From: Streptomyces uncialis
GTDB taxonomy: Bacteria > Actinomycetota > Actinomycetes > Streptomycetales > Streptomycetaceae
DNA: 64,000 bases
NCBI RefSeq assembly: GCF_036250755.1
Contig: NZ_CP109583.1
Coordinates: 3,968,001 to 4,032,000, forward strand
Direction of reading: 5' to 3'
The translations under genes were made by a program, and so were the position numbers. Below the pieces are notes generated by a model. That model was not told the origin of the DNA, did not search any database, and worked only from the letters and a program-made list of their open reading frames with translations. How positions within the stretch are numbered: the stretch's first letter is position 1; each line of letters opens with the position of its first letter. Shown piece after piece: positions 51,391 to 58,969 of this stretch.

Positions 51391-51524
51391 TGACCTAGTT
51401 GACCTAGCAGTTGACCTACATGACCCCATTGACCTAGTTGGCCTAGTTGACCTACATAGCTCAGCTGGCCTAACTGACCTAGTTGACCTACATGACCTAA
51501 TCGCCCCGCGGCCTGTATGACCTA
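51391..51524. repeat. AGGTCA tandem array 3 (9-bp period, inverted: TGACCTA)
   Basis: Twelve units of about nine bases with consensus TGACCTAGT or TGACCTACA start at 51391, 51400, 51412, 51421, 51430, 51439, 51448, 51457, 51466, 51475, 51484 and 51493. Units at 51421 and 51457 are degenerate but in register. One more TGACCTA lies at 51518. The stretch is markedly AT-richer than its surroundings and separates the convergent tricorn and MerR genes. Confidence 0.85.
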
Positions 51525-52283
51525 AAGCGGGCCCCGTCGGTCTCCGCCGGACGACAACCGTCGGTCGAGCGCCAGCGAGACCTCCGCTTCGACGGCGCTC
51601 CGCGCCAAGGGCCGCAGCCGGGTGACGTCCCGCTCGGGCACATGGTCACGCACCAGCCCCTCGAACAACGCGGCCAGCGCCTCCGCGTGGACCCTGACCT
51701 CACGTCCGGCGGCCAGCACCGCGGCCAGCGGCACGCCCCGCGCGACCAGTTCGCTGGACACGTCCAGCAGCCTGCGGCTCACATGGACGATCTCGTCGCC
51801 GTCCGTACCGAGGTAGCCCAGTTCCAGTGCCGCCGCGAGGTTCTCAGGGGTGACCTGCCCGGCGAAGCGGTCGGCGAGCTCCTCGGGTGTGAGCCGTACC
51901 GGCTCCTCCTCGGTGGGCGCACCCACCCCCAGGACGTCGGCGACCCCGCGCCCCTGCTCGAAGGCCTCGGCGAGTTCGGCGATCCCGTTGAGGGTGTGTC
52001 CGCGTTCCAGCAGCGCGGAGATGGTCCGCAGCCGGGCAAGATGGCGGTCGTCGTACCAGGCGATGCGACCCTCCCGCCGGGGCGGCGCGAGCAGTTTGCG
52101 TTCCCGGTAGAACCGCAGGGTCCGCACCGTGATCCCGGCCTCGACGGCCAGCTCCTCGACCCGGTACTCCCGCGGGCCGTCGGCGCCGCGCGCGGCGTCG
52201 GACGCACGCCTGGGAGCGCTCTCGCGCACGCCCGCGCCCGCTCGCATCCGCCCGCCGCCACCTCGCTCCGCCACGCTCGCCAC
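51522..52283 (-). CDS. MerR-family regulator
   Basis: A 253-residue MerR-type regulator. Winged-helix domain: YRVEELAVEAGITVRTLRFYRERKLLAPPRREGRIAWYDDRHLARLRTISALLERGHTLNGIAELAEAFE (about 40-110), then a long C-terminal domain without the Cys residues of metal sensors, so an organic ligand is likely. The start is uncertain: GTG 52283 is used here, but TAGGGT overlaps it and GTG 52274 may be a leaderless start. It is divergent from the BVMO operon with a palindrome between, so it is the probable regulator. Confidence 0.82.
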   Translation of the reverse strand: MASVAERGGGGRMRAGAGVRESAPRRASDAARGADGPREYRVEELAVEAGITVRTLRFYRERKLLAPPRREGRIAWYDDRHLARLRTISALLERGHTLNGIAELAEAFEQGRGVADVLGVGAPTEEEPVRLTPEELADRFAGQVTPENLAAALELGYLGTDGDEIVHVSRRLLDVSSELVARGVPLAAVLAAGREVRVHAEALAALFEGLVRDHVPERDVTRLRPLARSAVEAEVSLALDRRLSSGGDRRGPL

Positions 52284-52321
52284 CCTAGGTCGTACCGCCG
52301 GTAACTTTAGTCGCCGGACCC

Positions 52322-52335
52322 CTACCCACGGGTAG
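52322..52335. promoter_or_regulatory. palindrome in the MerR/BVMO divergent region
   Basis: CTACCC-AC-GGGTAG is a perfect 6-bp-arm palindrome. TACGCT (52347-52352) downstream could be the -10 box of the BVMO operon, which would place the palindrome at the -35 position. Direct action of the MerR protein here is inferred. Confidence 0.5.
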
Positions 52336-52417
52336 CCCGGCTGCCCTACGCTCCACTATGCCCATCGCGCCAGTGAACGATGGCACAGTTGCGGACCAGG
52401 TTCAGGGAGGCAGCACG

Positions 52418-53995
52418 ATGACCGAGCAGGAACACGTACCGCACGAGCACGTCCGCGTGGCCGTGATCGGCAGCGGCTTCGGCGGGCTCGGCGCGGCCGT
52501 CCGGCTGCGCAAGGAGGGCGTCACCGACTTCGTCGTCCTGGAACGCGCCGACTCCGTGGGCGGCACCTGGCGGGACAACAGCTATCCGGGCTGCGCCTGC
52601 GACGTTCCCTCGCACCTGTACTCGTTCTCGTTCGCCCCCAACCCCGACTGGCCGCGCGCCTTCTCCGGCCAGGAGCACATCCGCGCCTATCTGGAACACG
52701 TCACGGATGTGTTCGGGCTGCGCCCGCACCTCCGTTTCGGCGCCGAGGTCCACCGGACACGCTGGGACGGCGAGCGGCTGCGGTGGGAGGTGGAGACGTC
52801 CTGCGGCACCCTCACCGCCGATGTCGTCGTGTCCGCGACCGGCCCGCTCTCGGACCCGAAGATCCCGGCGGTCCCCGGCATCAAGGACTTCCCCGGGGAG
52901 ATCTTCCATTCCGCGCGCTGGAACCACGACTACGACCTGCGCGGCAAGCGCGTCGCCGTGGTCGGCACCGGCGCCTCGGCCATCCAGATCGTCCCCGCCG
53001 TCCAGCCGGACGTGGCGCGGCTGACGCTCTTCCAGCGCACCCCGCCCTGGGTGCTGCCGCGCGCGGACCGCACGATCAGCGGCGCCGAACGCCGGCTGCA
53101 CCGGCGGTTGCCGTTCACCACCCGGCTCCGCCGGGGCGCCTTGTGGGGCATCCGCGAACTCCAGGTGCAGGCGTTCACCAAACACCCCGGGCAACTAGGA
53201 CTGATCGAACGGTTCGCCCGGCGGAACATGGCCAGGTCGGTGAAGGACCCCGCGCTGCGCGCGAAGCTCACCCCCGACTACCGCATCGGCTGCAAACGCA
53301 TCCTGCTGTCCAATACGTACTATCCGGCTCTCGTGCGTCCTAATGTCGAGGTCGTCGCCTCCGGGCTCAGCGAAGTACGCGGCTCCACCCTGGTCGCCGC
53401 CGACGGCACCACGGCCGAGGCCGACGCGATCGTCTTCGGCACCGGTTTCCACGTCACCGACCTGCCCATCGCGAACCGTGTCGTCGGCGCCGACGGCCGC
53501 ACCCTCGCCGAGAGCTGGAAGGACGGAATGCGGTCACTGCGCGGCGCGACCGCCAGCGGCTTCCCCAACTGGATGACGATCATCGGTCCTAATACCGGCC
53601 TCGGTAACTCGTCGATGATCCTCATGATCGAGTCCCAGCTGAACTACCTCGCCGACTACCTCCGCAAGCTCGACGCCCTCGGCGGCCGGGTCGCGCTCGA
53701 CCCCCGCGCCGACGCCGTGGACGCCTGGAACACCAAGGTCCAGGAACGTATGAAGCGCACCGTGTGGAACACCGGCGGCTGCGACAGCTGGTACCTCGAC
53801 GCCAACGGCCGCAACACGACCGTCTGGCCCGGCACCACCTCCGAGTTCCGCGCCGCGACCCGCCGCGTGGACCTCGGCGAGTACGAGGTCCTGCGCGCGC
53901 CCCGGCCCACCGCGCACCCGCTCACGGACACCGCGGCCACCGCGGCCACCGGGGTGCCCGCGCCCGGCACGGCCGGCACGGAGGTGGAGGCATGA
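52418..53995 (+). CDS. Baeyer-Villiger-type flavin monooxygenase
   Basis: A 525-residue FAD/NADPH monooxygenase. FAD motif VAVIGSGFGGLG (about residue 13), VGGTWRDNSYPGCACDVPSHLYSFSF with the conserved BVMO GxWxxNxYPGxxCD pattern, the BVMO fingerprint FPGEIFHSARW (FxGxxxHxxxW, about residues 152-162), NADPH motif VAVVGTGASAIQ, and the late GTGFHVTD and GPNTGLG stretches. It should oxidise ketones to esters or lactones. ATG 52418 has GGGAGG upstream. Its stop overlaps the hydrolase start (ATGA). Some segments use unusual codons (CTA, AAT, CCT), for example near 53190-53200 and 53330-53345. Confidence 0.92.
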   Translation: MTEQEHVPHEHVRVAVIGSGFGGLGAAVRLRKEGVTDFVVLERADSVGGTWRDNSYPGCACDVPSHLYSFSFAPNPDWPRAFSGQEHIRAYLEHVTDVFGLRPHLRFGAEVHRTRWDGERLRWEVETSCGTLTADVVVSATGPLSDPKIPAVPGIKDFPGEIFHSARWNHDYDLRGKRVAVVGTGASAIQIVPAVQPDVARLTLFQRTPPWVLPRADRTISGAERRLHRRLPFTTRLRRGALWGIRELQVQAFTKHPGQLGLIERFARRNMARSVKDPALRAKLTPDYRIGCKRILLSNTYYPALVRPNVEVVASGLSEVRGSTLVAADGTTAEADAIVFGTGFHVTDLPIANRVVGADGRTLAESWKDGMRSLRGATASGFPNWMTIIGPNTGLGNSSMILMIESQLNYLADYLRKLDALGGRVALDPRADAVDAWNTKVQERMKRTVWNTGGCDSWYLDANGRNTTVWPGTTSEFRAATRRVDLGEYEVLRAPRPTAHPLTDTAATAATGVPAPGTAGTEVEA

Positions 53996-55194
53996 GCCGT
54001 CCGACGCACGTCACCTCGGGCCCGTACGCCCCGCCCACGCCCGCGCGGGAGCTGACCGCCGTCTCGGCGGACGGCGCCCATGTGCACGTCGAGATCCATG
54101 GACCCGAGGGCGCTCCCACCGTCGTCCTCGCCCATGGCTGGACCTGCTCCACCGCCTTCTGGGCCCACCAGGTGCGCGACCTCCGCGCGGACCACCGGGT
54201 CGTCGTCTACGACCAGCGGGGCCATGGCCGCAGCCCCGCGCCCGTGACCGGCGACGGCTACAGCACCCGCGCGCTCGCCGACGACCTCACCGCCGTCCTG
54301 GAGGCCGCCCTCGCCCCCGGCGAACAGGCCCTCCTCGTCGGCCACTCGATGGGCGGCATGACGATCATCGCGGCGGCCGGGCGCCCGGCGGTCCGGGCCC
54401 GGACCGCCGCCGCCCTGCTGCTCAGCACCGGCAGCGGTGACCTCGCCGCCCGCGCGCGGGTGCTGCCGCTGCGCGCGGGACGGCTGCGCACCCGTCTCAC
54501 CCGGGCCGTCCTCGGCTCGAAGGCCCCTCTGGGACCGGTCACGCCCCTCGGCGCCCGGCTCCTGCGCTACGGGACGATGAGCCCCGGCACCGCGCCGGAC
54601 CGGGTCGAGGTGTGCGCCCGGATCGTGCACGCCTGCCCGCGCGCGGTGCGTCACGGCTGGTCACAGGTCCTCGACTCGCTCGCGCTCGGCGCCGGGGTAG
54701 GGAAGCTCACCGTGCCCACCGCCGTGGTCGTCGGCACCGCCGACCGGCTCACCCCGAGGGTGCACGCCCACGACCTGGTGACCTCGCTCCCGCACTGCGT
54801 GGGCCTCGCCGAACTGACCGGTGTCGGCCATATGACCCCCGTCGAGGCACCGGAAGCGGTCAGCGACCGGATCCGGGACATGGTGGCCGCGTACGTGGAC
54901 CACCGCCCCACCGACGACGACCCGGTCCCCACGGCTCCCACGGTCCCCACGGCCCACCCTGTGCACACGACCCAGCCGACCCGGACGACCCAGCAGGCAC
55001 AGCCGACCCACCCGGTCCCCGAACAGCCCGCGTCCCCCGAGGGGGCCACCACCCCTCAAGCGGACACCAACAGGTCAGCGGACACAAATAGGTCAGCGGA
55101 CATCAAGAGGACAGGCGACGGGGACGATCCCGCCGACGAAGCCACCCACGACCCCATCGACGGCCGCGACACGAACGGAGCGTCCAGCACATGA
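53992..55194 (+). CDS. alpha/beta hydrolase with repeat-containing C-terminal tail
   Basis: A 400-residue protein. The first ~305 residues are an alpha/beta hydrolase: oxyanion HGWTCST, nucleophile GHSMGG (Ser about residue 118), Asp in GTADRLTP and His in GVGHMTP. After residue 305 a low-complexity Pro/Thr/Gln tail runs to the end. It includes an 18-bp tandem DNA repeat (from 55060) encoding repeated ADTNRS phrases. Between a BVMO and an SDR, hydrolysis of an ester or lactone produced by the BVMO is the simplest role. Confidence 0.87.
   Translation: MSRPTHVTSGPYAPPTPARELTAVSADGAHVHVEIHGPEGAPTVVLAHGWTCSTAFWAHQVRDLRADHRVVVYDQRGHGRSPAPVTGDGYSTRALADDLTAVLEAALAPGEQALLVGHSMGGMTIIAAAGRPAVRARTAAALLLSTGSGDLAARARVLPLRAGRLRTRLTRAVLGSKAPLGPVTPLGARLLRYGTMSPGTAPDRVEVCARIVHACPRAVRHGWSQVLDSLALGAGVGKLTVPTAVVVGTADRLTPRVHAHDLVTSLPHCVGLAELTGVGHMTPVEAPEAVSDRIRDMVAAYVDHRPTDDDPVPTAPTVPTAHPVHTTQPTRTTQQAQPTHPVPEQPASPEGATTPQADTNRSADTNRSADIKRTGDGDDPADEATHDPIDGRDTNGASST
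55060..55113. repeat. AGGTCA tandem array 4 (18-bp period, coding)
   Basis: Three 18-bp units in the hydrolase tail, each GCGGACA followed by a variable part and then AGGTCA (55072-55077 and 55090-55095) or AGGACA (55108-55113). The period is twice that of arrays 2 and 3. Confidence 0.7.
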
Positions 55195-56102
55195 CCAGCC
55201 CCCGTACGTCCCCTCTGGAAGGCAGGGTCGCCGTCGTCACGGGCGCCGCGCGCGGCATCGGTGAACTGCTCGCCCGCAAGCTGTCCGCGCGCGGTGCCCG
55301 TATCGCATTGGTGGGCCTGGAACCGGACGCCTTGGAACAGGTCGCCGGGCGGCTGCGCACCGACAGCGACCACTGGTACGCCGATGTCACCGACCACACG
55401 GCCATGGCCCGCGTGGCCCAGGAGGTCCGTGACCGCTTCGGGCGGGTCGACATCGTCGTCGCCAACGCGGGTGTGGCCTCCGGCGGTCTCTTCCTGGACT
55501 CGGACCCGGACGCCTGGCGACGGGTCGTCGAGGTGAACCTCATCGGCTCGGCGGTCACGGCCCGCGCGTTCCTGCCGCATCTGATCGCGACACGGGGCTA
55601 CCTCCTCCAGATCGCCTCGCTCGCGGCGATCGCCCCCGCGCCGATGATGACCGCGTACTGCGCGTCGAAGTCGGGCGTCGAGGCGTTCGCGCACAGCCTG
55701 CGCGCCGAGGTCGGGCACAAGGGCGTACGGGTCGGGGTCGGCTATCTGTCGTGGACCGACACCGACATGGTCCGGGGCGCCGACGAGGACGACGTGATGC
55801 GTGAGCTGCGGGAACGTCTGCCGTGGCCGTCGAACCGCACCAACCCGCCGGGCCCCGCCGTCGACCGGCTCGTCGCGGGCATCGAACGCCGCTCCGGCCA
55901 TGTCTACGCGCAGTGGTGGCTGCGCGGTATGCAGTCGGTACGGAGCTGTCTGCCCACACTGATCGGCGCGGTCGGACAGCGCGAGATGCGGCGCGTCGAA
56001 CCCCGGCTCGGCACCGTGGGACGGGGTCTGGTCGGAGCGGGCGGCGCCGCCGACGAGGCCGCGCGGGGTACGGGCGGCTCCGACGGCCGCTCCACCACCT
56101 GA
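55191..56102 (+). CDS. short-chain dehydrogenase/reductase of the BVMO operon
   Basis: A 303-residue SDR. TGAARGIG cofactor motif (about residue 17), NAGVASGG, catalytic Ser in QIASLAA, YCASK (Y-x-x-x-K, about 162), then VGYLSWTDTDMVRGADEDD. The ~60-residue C-terminal extension is longer than in classical SDRs. The start overlaps the hydrolase stop (ATGA), completing a tightly coupled three-gene operon. It probably oxidises an alcohol to the ketone used by the BVMO, or the reverse. Confidence 0.9.
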   Translation: MTSPRTSPLEGRVAVVTGAARGIGELLARKLSARGARIALVGLEPDALEQVAGRLRTDSDHWYADVTDHTAMARVAQEVRDRFGRVDIVVANAGVASGGLFLDSDPDAWRRVVEVNLIGSAVTARAFLPHLIATRGYLLQIASLAAIAPAPMMTAYCASKSGVEAFAHSLRAEVGHKGVRVGVGYLSWTDTDMVRGADEDDVMRELRERLPWPSNRTNPPGPAVDRLVAGIERRSGHVYAQWWLRGMQSVRSCLPTLIGAVGQREMRRVEPRLGTVGRGLVGAGGAADEAARGTGGSDGRSTT

Positions 56103-56266
56103 CCCCGCAGCGTCATCAGTCGCTGCACCCTCGTAGTCACCGTCGTCCGATCCCGCAGCGTCACCGTCAAGGCTCCGTTCACCGGTCGACATGCACCGAG
56201 GGTCGGCCGGTGAAAGGCTGGGACATGTCCCGGGAGAGCCTGACCTCGATACGGGAGTGACCCACC
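56103..56266. other. intergenic region with inverted repeat
   Basis: TTCACCGG (56178-56185) and CCGGTGAA (56207-56214) form an 8-bp inverted repeat with a 21-base spacer that could end the BVMO operon transcript. Two GCAGCGTCA repeats precede it. Confidence 0.45.
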
Positions 56267-56452
56267 ATGGGCCTCAAGGACCAGTTCGACGACAAGAGTG
56301 AACGCATCGCCAAGGACGCGCGCAAGGCGAAGGCACGACGAGCCCGCACAGCGCCCCGGCCGTCCCGCACGTCCCACAAGGTCGACGACCCGGAGACCGA
56401 GCGCGCCGTCCAGGAGGCGGAGGACCACGTCGACCAGAACTACGACATCTGA
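56267..56452 (+). CDS. small charged protein of unknown function
   Basis: A 61-residue, highly charged and hydrophilic protein (MGLKDQFDDKSERIAKDARKAK, a basic middle and an acidic C-terminus ending DHVDQNYDI). It has a GGGAGTGACC ribosome site upstream and normal codon use. The N-terminal pattern is somewhat like CsbD-type stress proteins but too short to claim. No partner in the neighbourhood; likely disordered or helical. Confidence 0.65.
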   Translation: MGLKDQFDDKSERIAKDARKAKARRARTAPRPSRTSHKVDDPETERAVQEAEDHVDQNYDI

Positions 56453-56577
56453 CCCGTCCCCGCGCGTGGGACGGCCTTCCGGCCCAGGCCCGGCCTGGCG
56501 TCCCCGCAAGCCACACGCGGGCCAAGGCCTGGGGTGACCTGCGTGACAAGACCCAGAGGTGAGTGGACCCGCCCGGC

Positions 56578-57381
56578 TCAGGCGCCGTACACGACGGTGA
56601 CAGGTGCGTGGTCCGACCAGCGCAGGTCGTAGCTGGCGGCGCGCTCCACAGTTGCCTTGAGCGCGCGTTCCGCGAGTGCGGGGGTCGCCATGTGGTAGTC
56701 GATACGCCAGCCGCTGTCGTTGTCGAACGCCTTCCCCCGGTACGACCACCAGGAGTAGGGCCCTTCGACCTCGGGGTGCAGCCGCCGGAAGACGTCCACG
56801 TAGCCGCCGTCCTGGGCGTCGAGGACACGGTCGACCCAGGCGCGTTCCTCGGGCAGGAAGCCGGAGTTCTTCTTGTTGCTGCGCCAGTTCTTGAGGTCGG
56901 CCTCACGGTGGGCGATGTTCCAGTCACCGCAGACAAGGACCTCCCTGCCGTCCGCCGCCGCCCGCTCCCTGAGCTCCTTCACATAGGACAGGAACGCGTC
57001 CATGAAGCGCACCTTCTCGTCCTGCCGTTCGGTGCCGACCTCACCTGAGGGCAGATACAGGCTGGCGACGGTGACCCCGGGCAGGTCCGCCTCCACATAG
57101 CGGCCACTGCCGTCGAACTCCGTCGAGCCGAAGCCGACACGCACCGCGTCGGGCTCCCTGCGGGTCATCAGGGACACCCCGGCACGTCCCTTGGCCGCGG
57201 CGGGGGCGTGCACGGTGTGCCAGCCGTCCGGTGCCCGGACCGTGTCCGGCAGCTGCTCCGGCTCGGCCCGGACCTCCTGGAGGCAGAGCACATCGGCGGA
57301 CGTGTCCGCGAGCCACTCGACGAAGCCCTTCTTCGCCGCGGCCCGCAGACCGTTCACGTTCACAGAGGTCACAGTCAGCAA
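56578..57381 (-). CDS. xth: exodeoxyribonuclease III / AP endonuclease
   Basis: A 267-residue DNA-repair enzyme that nicks at abasic sites and degrades 3' ends. Family motifs: TSVNVNGLRAA, LCLQEVRA (metal Glu, about residue 36), LYLPSGEV, VCGDWNIAHREADL (Asp/Asn, about residue 148), GWRIDYHMAT and the catalytic SDHAPV (His) at the C-terminus. The unusual TTG start at 57381 is supported by GAGGAG six bases upstream. Monocistronic. Confidence 0.95.
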   Translation of the reverse strand: MLTVTSVNVNGLRAAAKKGFVEWLADTSADVLCLQEVRAEPEQLPDTVRAPDGWHTVHAPAAAKGRAGVSLMTRREPDAVRVGFGSTEFDGSGRYVEADLPGVTVASLYLPSGEVGTERQDEKVRFMDAFLSYVKELRERAAADGREVLVCGDWNIAHREADLKNWRSNKKNSGFLPEERAWVDRVLDAQDGGYVDVFRRLHPEVEGPYSWWSYRGKAFDNDSGWRIDYHMATPALAERALKATVERAASYDLRWSDHAPVTVVYGA

Positions 57382-57550
57382 AACGATCTCCTCGACATCA
57401 CACGCGACCCGAGGCGTCGAACAGGTTGTCCGAGGTCACAGTGAGCTTTCCGGCAGGCTACCGGCACACTGGCAGAGGTCCCGCCCCACCCATGGCGGGC
57501 GTCCGCCACCGGCCACCGGTCACCCAGACTTCCGTGACCCTGCATAGAAG

Positions 57551-57566
57551 TACGATAACTCGCATG
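57551..57566 (+). promoter_or_regulatory. leaderless promoter of the 57564 acetyltransferase
   Basis: TACGAT (57551-57556) lies seven bases before ATG 57564 and there is no ribosome site, as at pmt. The local sequence is AT-rich for this genome. Confidence 0.55.
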
Positions 57567-58046
57567 AATATACGAACCGTCTCCTTCGGTCACACGGACG
57601 CCGTGAAGCTCAACGGCCGCGTGCAGCGCGAGTACGCGGAGCGCTACGGCGACGAAGGCGACATCACCCCGCTGGACCCCACGATGTTCGATCCACCGGT
57701 CGGTATCTACCTGATCGCGTACGACGAGAACGGTACCGCCCTGGCCACGGGCGGCTGGCGCCGCCAGGAGGCGAACGGTCACGGCTACGCGGACGGCGAC
57801 GCCGAGATCAAGCGCATGTACGTGACGCCCGAGGCCCGTGGTCTCGGGCTGGCCCGCCGCATCCTCGCCTCGCTGGAGTCCGATGCACGCGCGGCCGGCC
57901 GTACCCGCATGGTCCTGGAGACGGGCACCGAGCAGCCGGAGGCCATCGCCCTGTACGAGTCCAGCGGCTATGCGCCCTGCGACAAGTTCGGCTACTACCG
58001 CGACAGCGATCTCAGCCGCTGCTACGCCAAGACGCTGGTCCCGTAG
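57564..58046 (+). CDS. GNAT-family N-acetyltransferase
   Basis: A 160-residue GNAT. Motif A: IKRMYVTPEARGLGLARRILASLESDARAAG (about residues 76-106); motif B: MVLETGTEQPEAIALYESSGYAPCDKFGYY, very typical of the AAC/PhnO-like clade acting on small amines or amino acids. It starts with MNIRTVSFGHTDAVKLN. It is monocistronic, probably leaderless, and followed by a repeat cluster. Confidence 0.88.
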   Translation: MNIRTVSFGHTDAVKLNGRVQREYAERYGDEGDITPLDPTMFDPPVGIYLIAYDENGTALATGGWRRQEANGHGYADGDAEIKRMYVTPEARGLGLARRILASLESDARAAGRTRMVLETGTEQPEAIALYESSGYAPCDKFGYYRDSDLSRCYAKTLVP

Positions 58047-58718
58047 CGGGTCGCCTTCGCTTGCGCTTCCGAGGTCTGCCCGGGTGGGCGTACTTCGTTG
58101 CTGTGCCGTCGTTCGGTGGTTTCGCGGTTTTCTGCGGGTCGCCTTCGCTTGCGCTTCTGAGGTCCGTCCGGCTGGACGCACCTGTCCCTGTGCCGTCGCT
58201 CGTCGTTTTCGCGCAGTTCCCCGCGCCCCTTTGGGGCGCGTCCGGCTTGTTCTTCGGGTCGGTGCCGGTCGGGATTCTCCGTCCTCGATCCGACACGCTC
58301 GGCACGACGTCCCCCTTGCCCGACTGAAGAGCATCGGAGTCTGCGGGCAGAGATTCCCGCCCACCCCCTCCCGCAGCAGCGCGCCCGCACGAGGAGGATG
58401 GTTCAACCCCGGCCCCGGTTGCTGACAGCCCGCAGACTGATCGGCAGCCCCAGTTGGGCGCCCCCGAAGGGGCGCGGGGAACTGCGCAAAAGACGAGGGC
58501 GGACCCGCACCCGAGAAGCGGCCGCAAGGGGGCAGCATCCAGGGGCGCGGGGAACTGCGCACCCCCGTCCGACCCGCACAGGAAACAACTACGTCCAGCA
58601 CAGGAAACCCGGCGGCGCGAGCGAAGGCGACCCGCACAGGGAACCCCGCGCGGCGGGGCGGTCCCAACGGGCCGCCCCGCCCCTCCCCCTGGTCAGGGCC
58701 CGGGTGTGCCCGGACCCG
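58047..58718. repeat. mosaic repeat cluster J (two-sided, convergent gap)
   Basis: A 672-bp convergent gap. Two copies of the GGTCGCCTTCGCTTGCGCTTC module (58049 and 58137), a forward core at 58211-58229, the central element 58211-58487 in reverse orientation, inverted cores at 58469-58487 and 58542-58560 (73 bp apart), and an inverted GGCGCGAGCGAAGGCGACC module near 58612. The last ~70 bp before the membrane-protein gene are unique GC-rich sequence. No gene is seen. Confidence 0.86.
58211..58487 (-). repeat. 277-bp central element, copy J (full length)
   Basis: Exactly 277 bp, reverse orientation, with 19-bp terminal inverted cores. The internal 11-bp inverted repeat AGTCTGCGGGC (near 58338) and GCCCGCAGACT (near 58429) is perfect. 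The left end reads CGCGCCCCTTTGGGGCGCG and the right end GCGCCCCCGAAGGGGCGC. GAGCGTGTCGGATCG subtype. Confidence 0.85.
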
Positions 58719-58958
58719 TCACTCCTCCCACTCGCCCGCCTTCTCCTTGCCCTCCGCCGTGTAGAGCAGCAGGAAGGAGAAGAGGCCGGCCAGTCCGGCC
58801 AGGACGCAGACGATGTCGGCGACGTCGGAGCCGAAGCTCGTCATCATGGCCGCGGAGCCGACGGCCATGGCCACCGTCTGGCCCACGACCACCACGATTC
58901 CGCCGATCAGGAAGAGCGCGACGAGGGCACGGGAGACGTTCAGGCAGATCGTGTACAT
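58719..58958 (-). CDS. small membrane protein of the acid-sugar cluster
   Basis: A 79-residue protein with two hydrophobic segments (ALVALFLIGGIVVVVGQTVAMAV and VADIVCVLAGLAGLFSFLLLYTA) and an acidic C-terminus (KEKAGEWEE). ATG 58958 follows GAGGAGTACC. It lies 11 bp after the permease stop, so it is co-transcribed. TRAP permeases have a small partner (DctQ), but that has four segments and about 160 residues; this protein is half that size, so partnership is a guess. Confidence 0.75.
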   Translation of the reverse strand: MYTICLNVSRALVALFLIGGIVVVVGQTVAMAVGSAAMMTSFGSDVADIVCVLAGLAGLFSFLLLYTAEGKEKAGEWEE

Positions 58959-58969
58959 CCTGGTACTCC

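Noticed and set aside
51332..51520. Small ORF with DLVDL repeats over AGGTCA array 3
   Set aside because: Needs repeated CTA leucine codons and other codons that Streptomyces genes avoid; the sequence is explained by the 9-bp DNA repeat.
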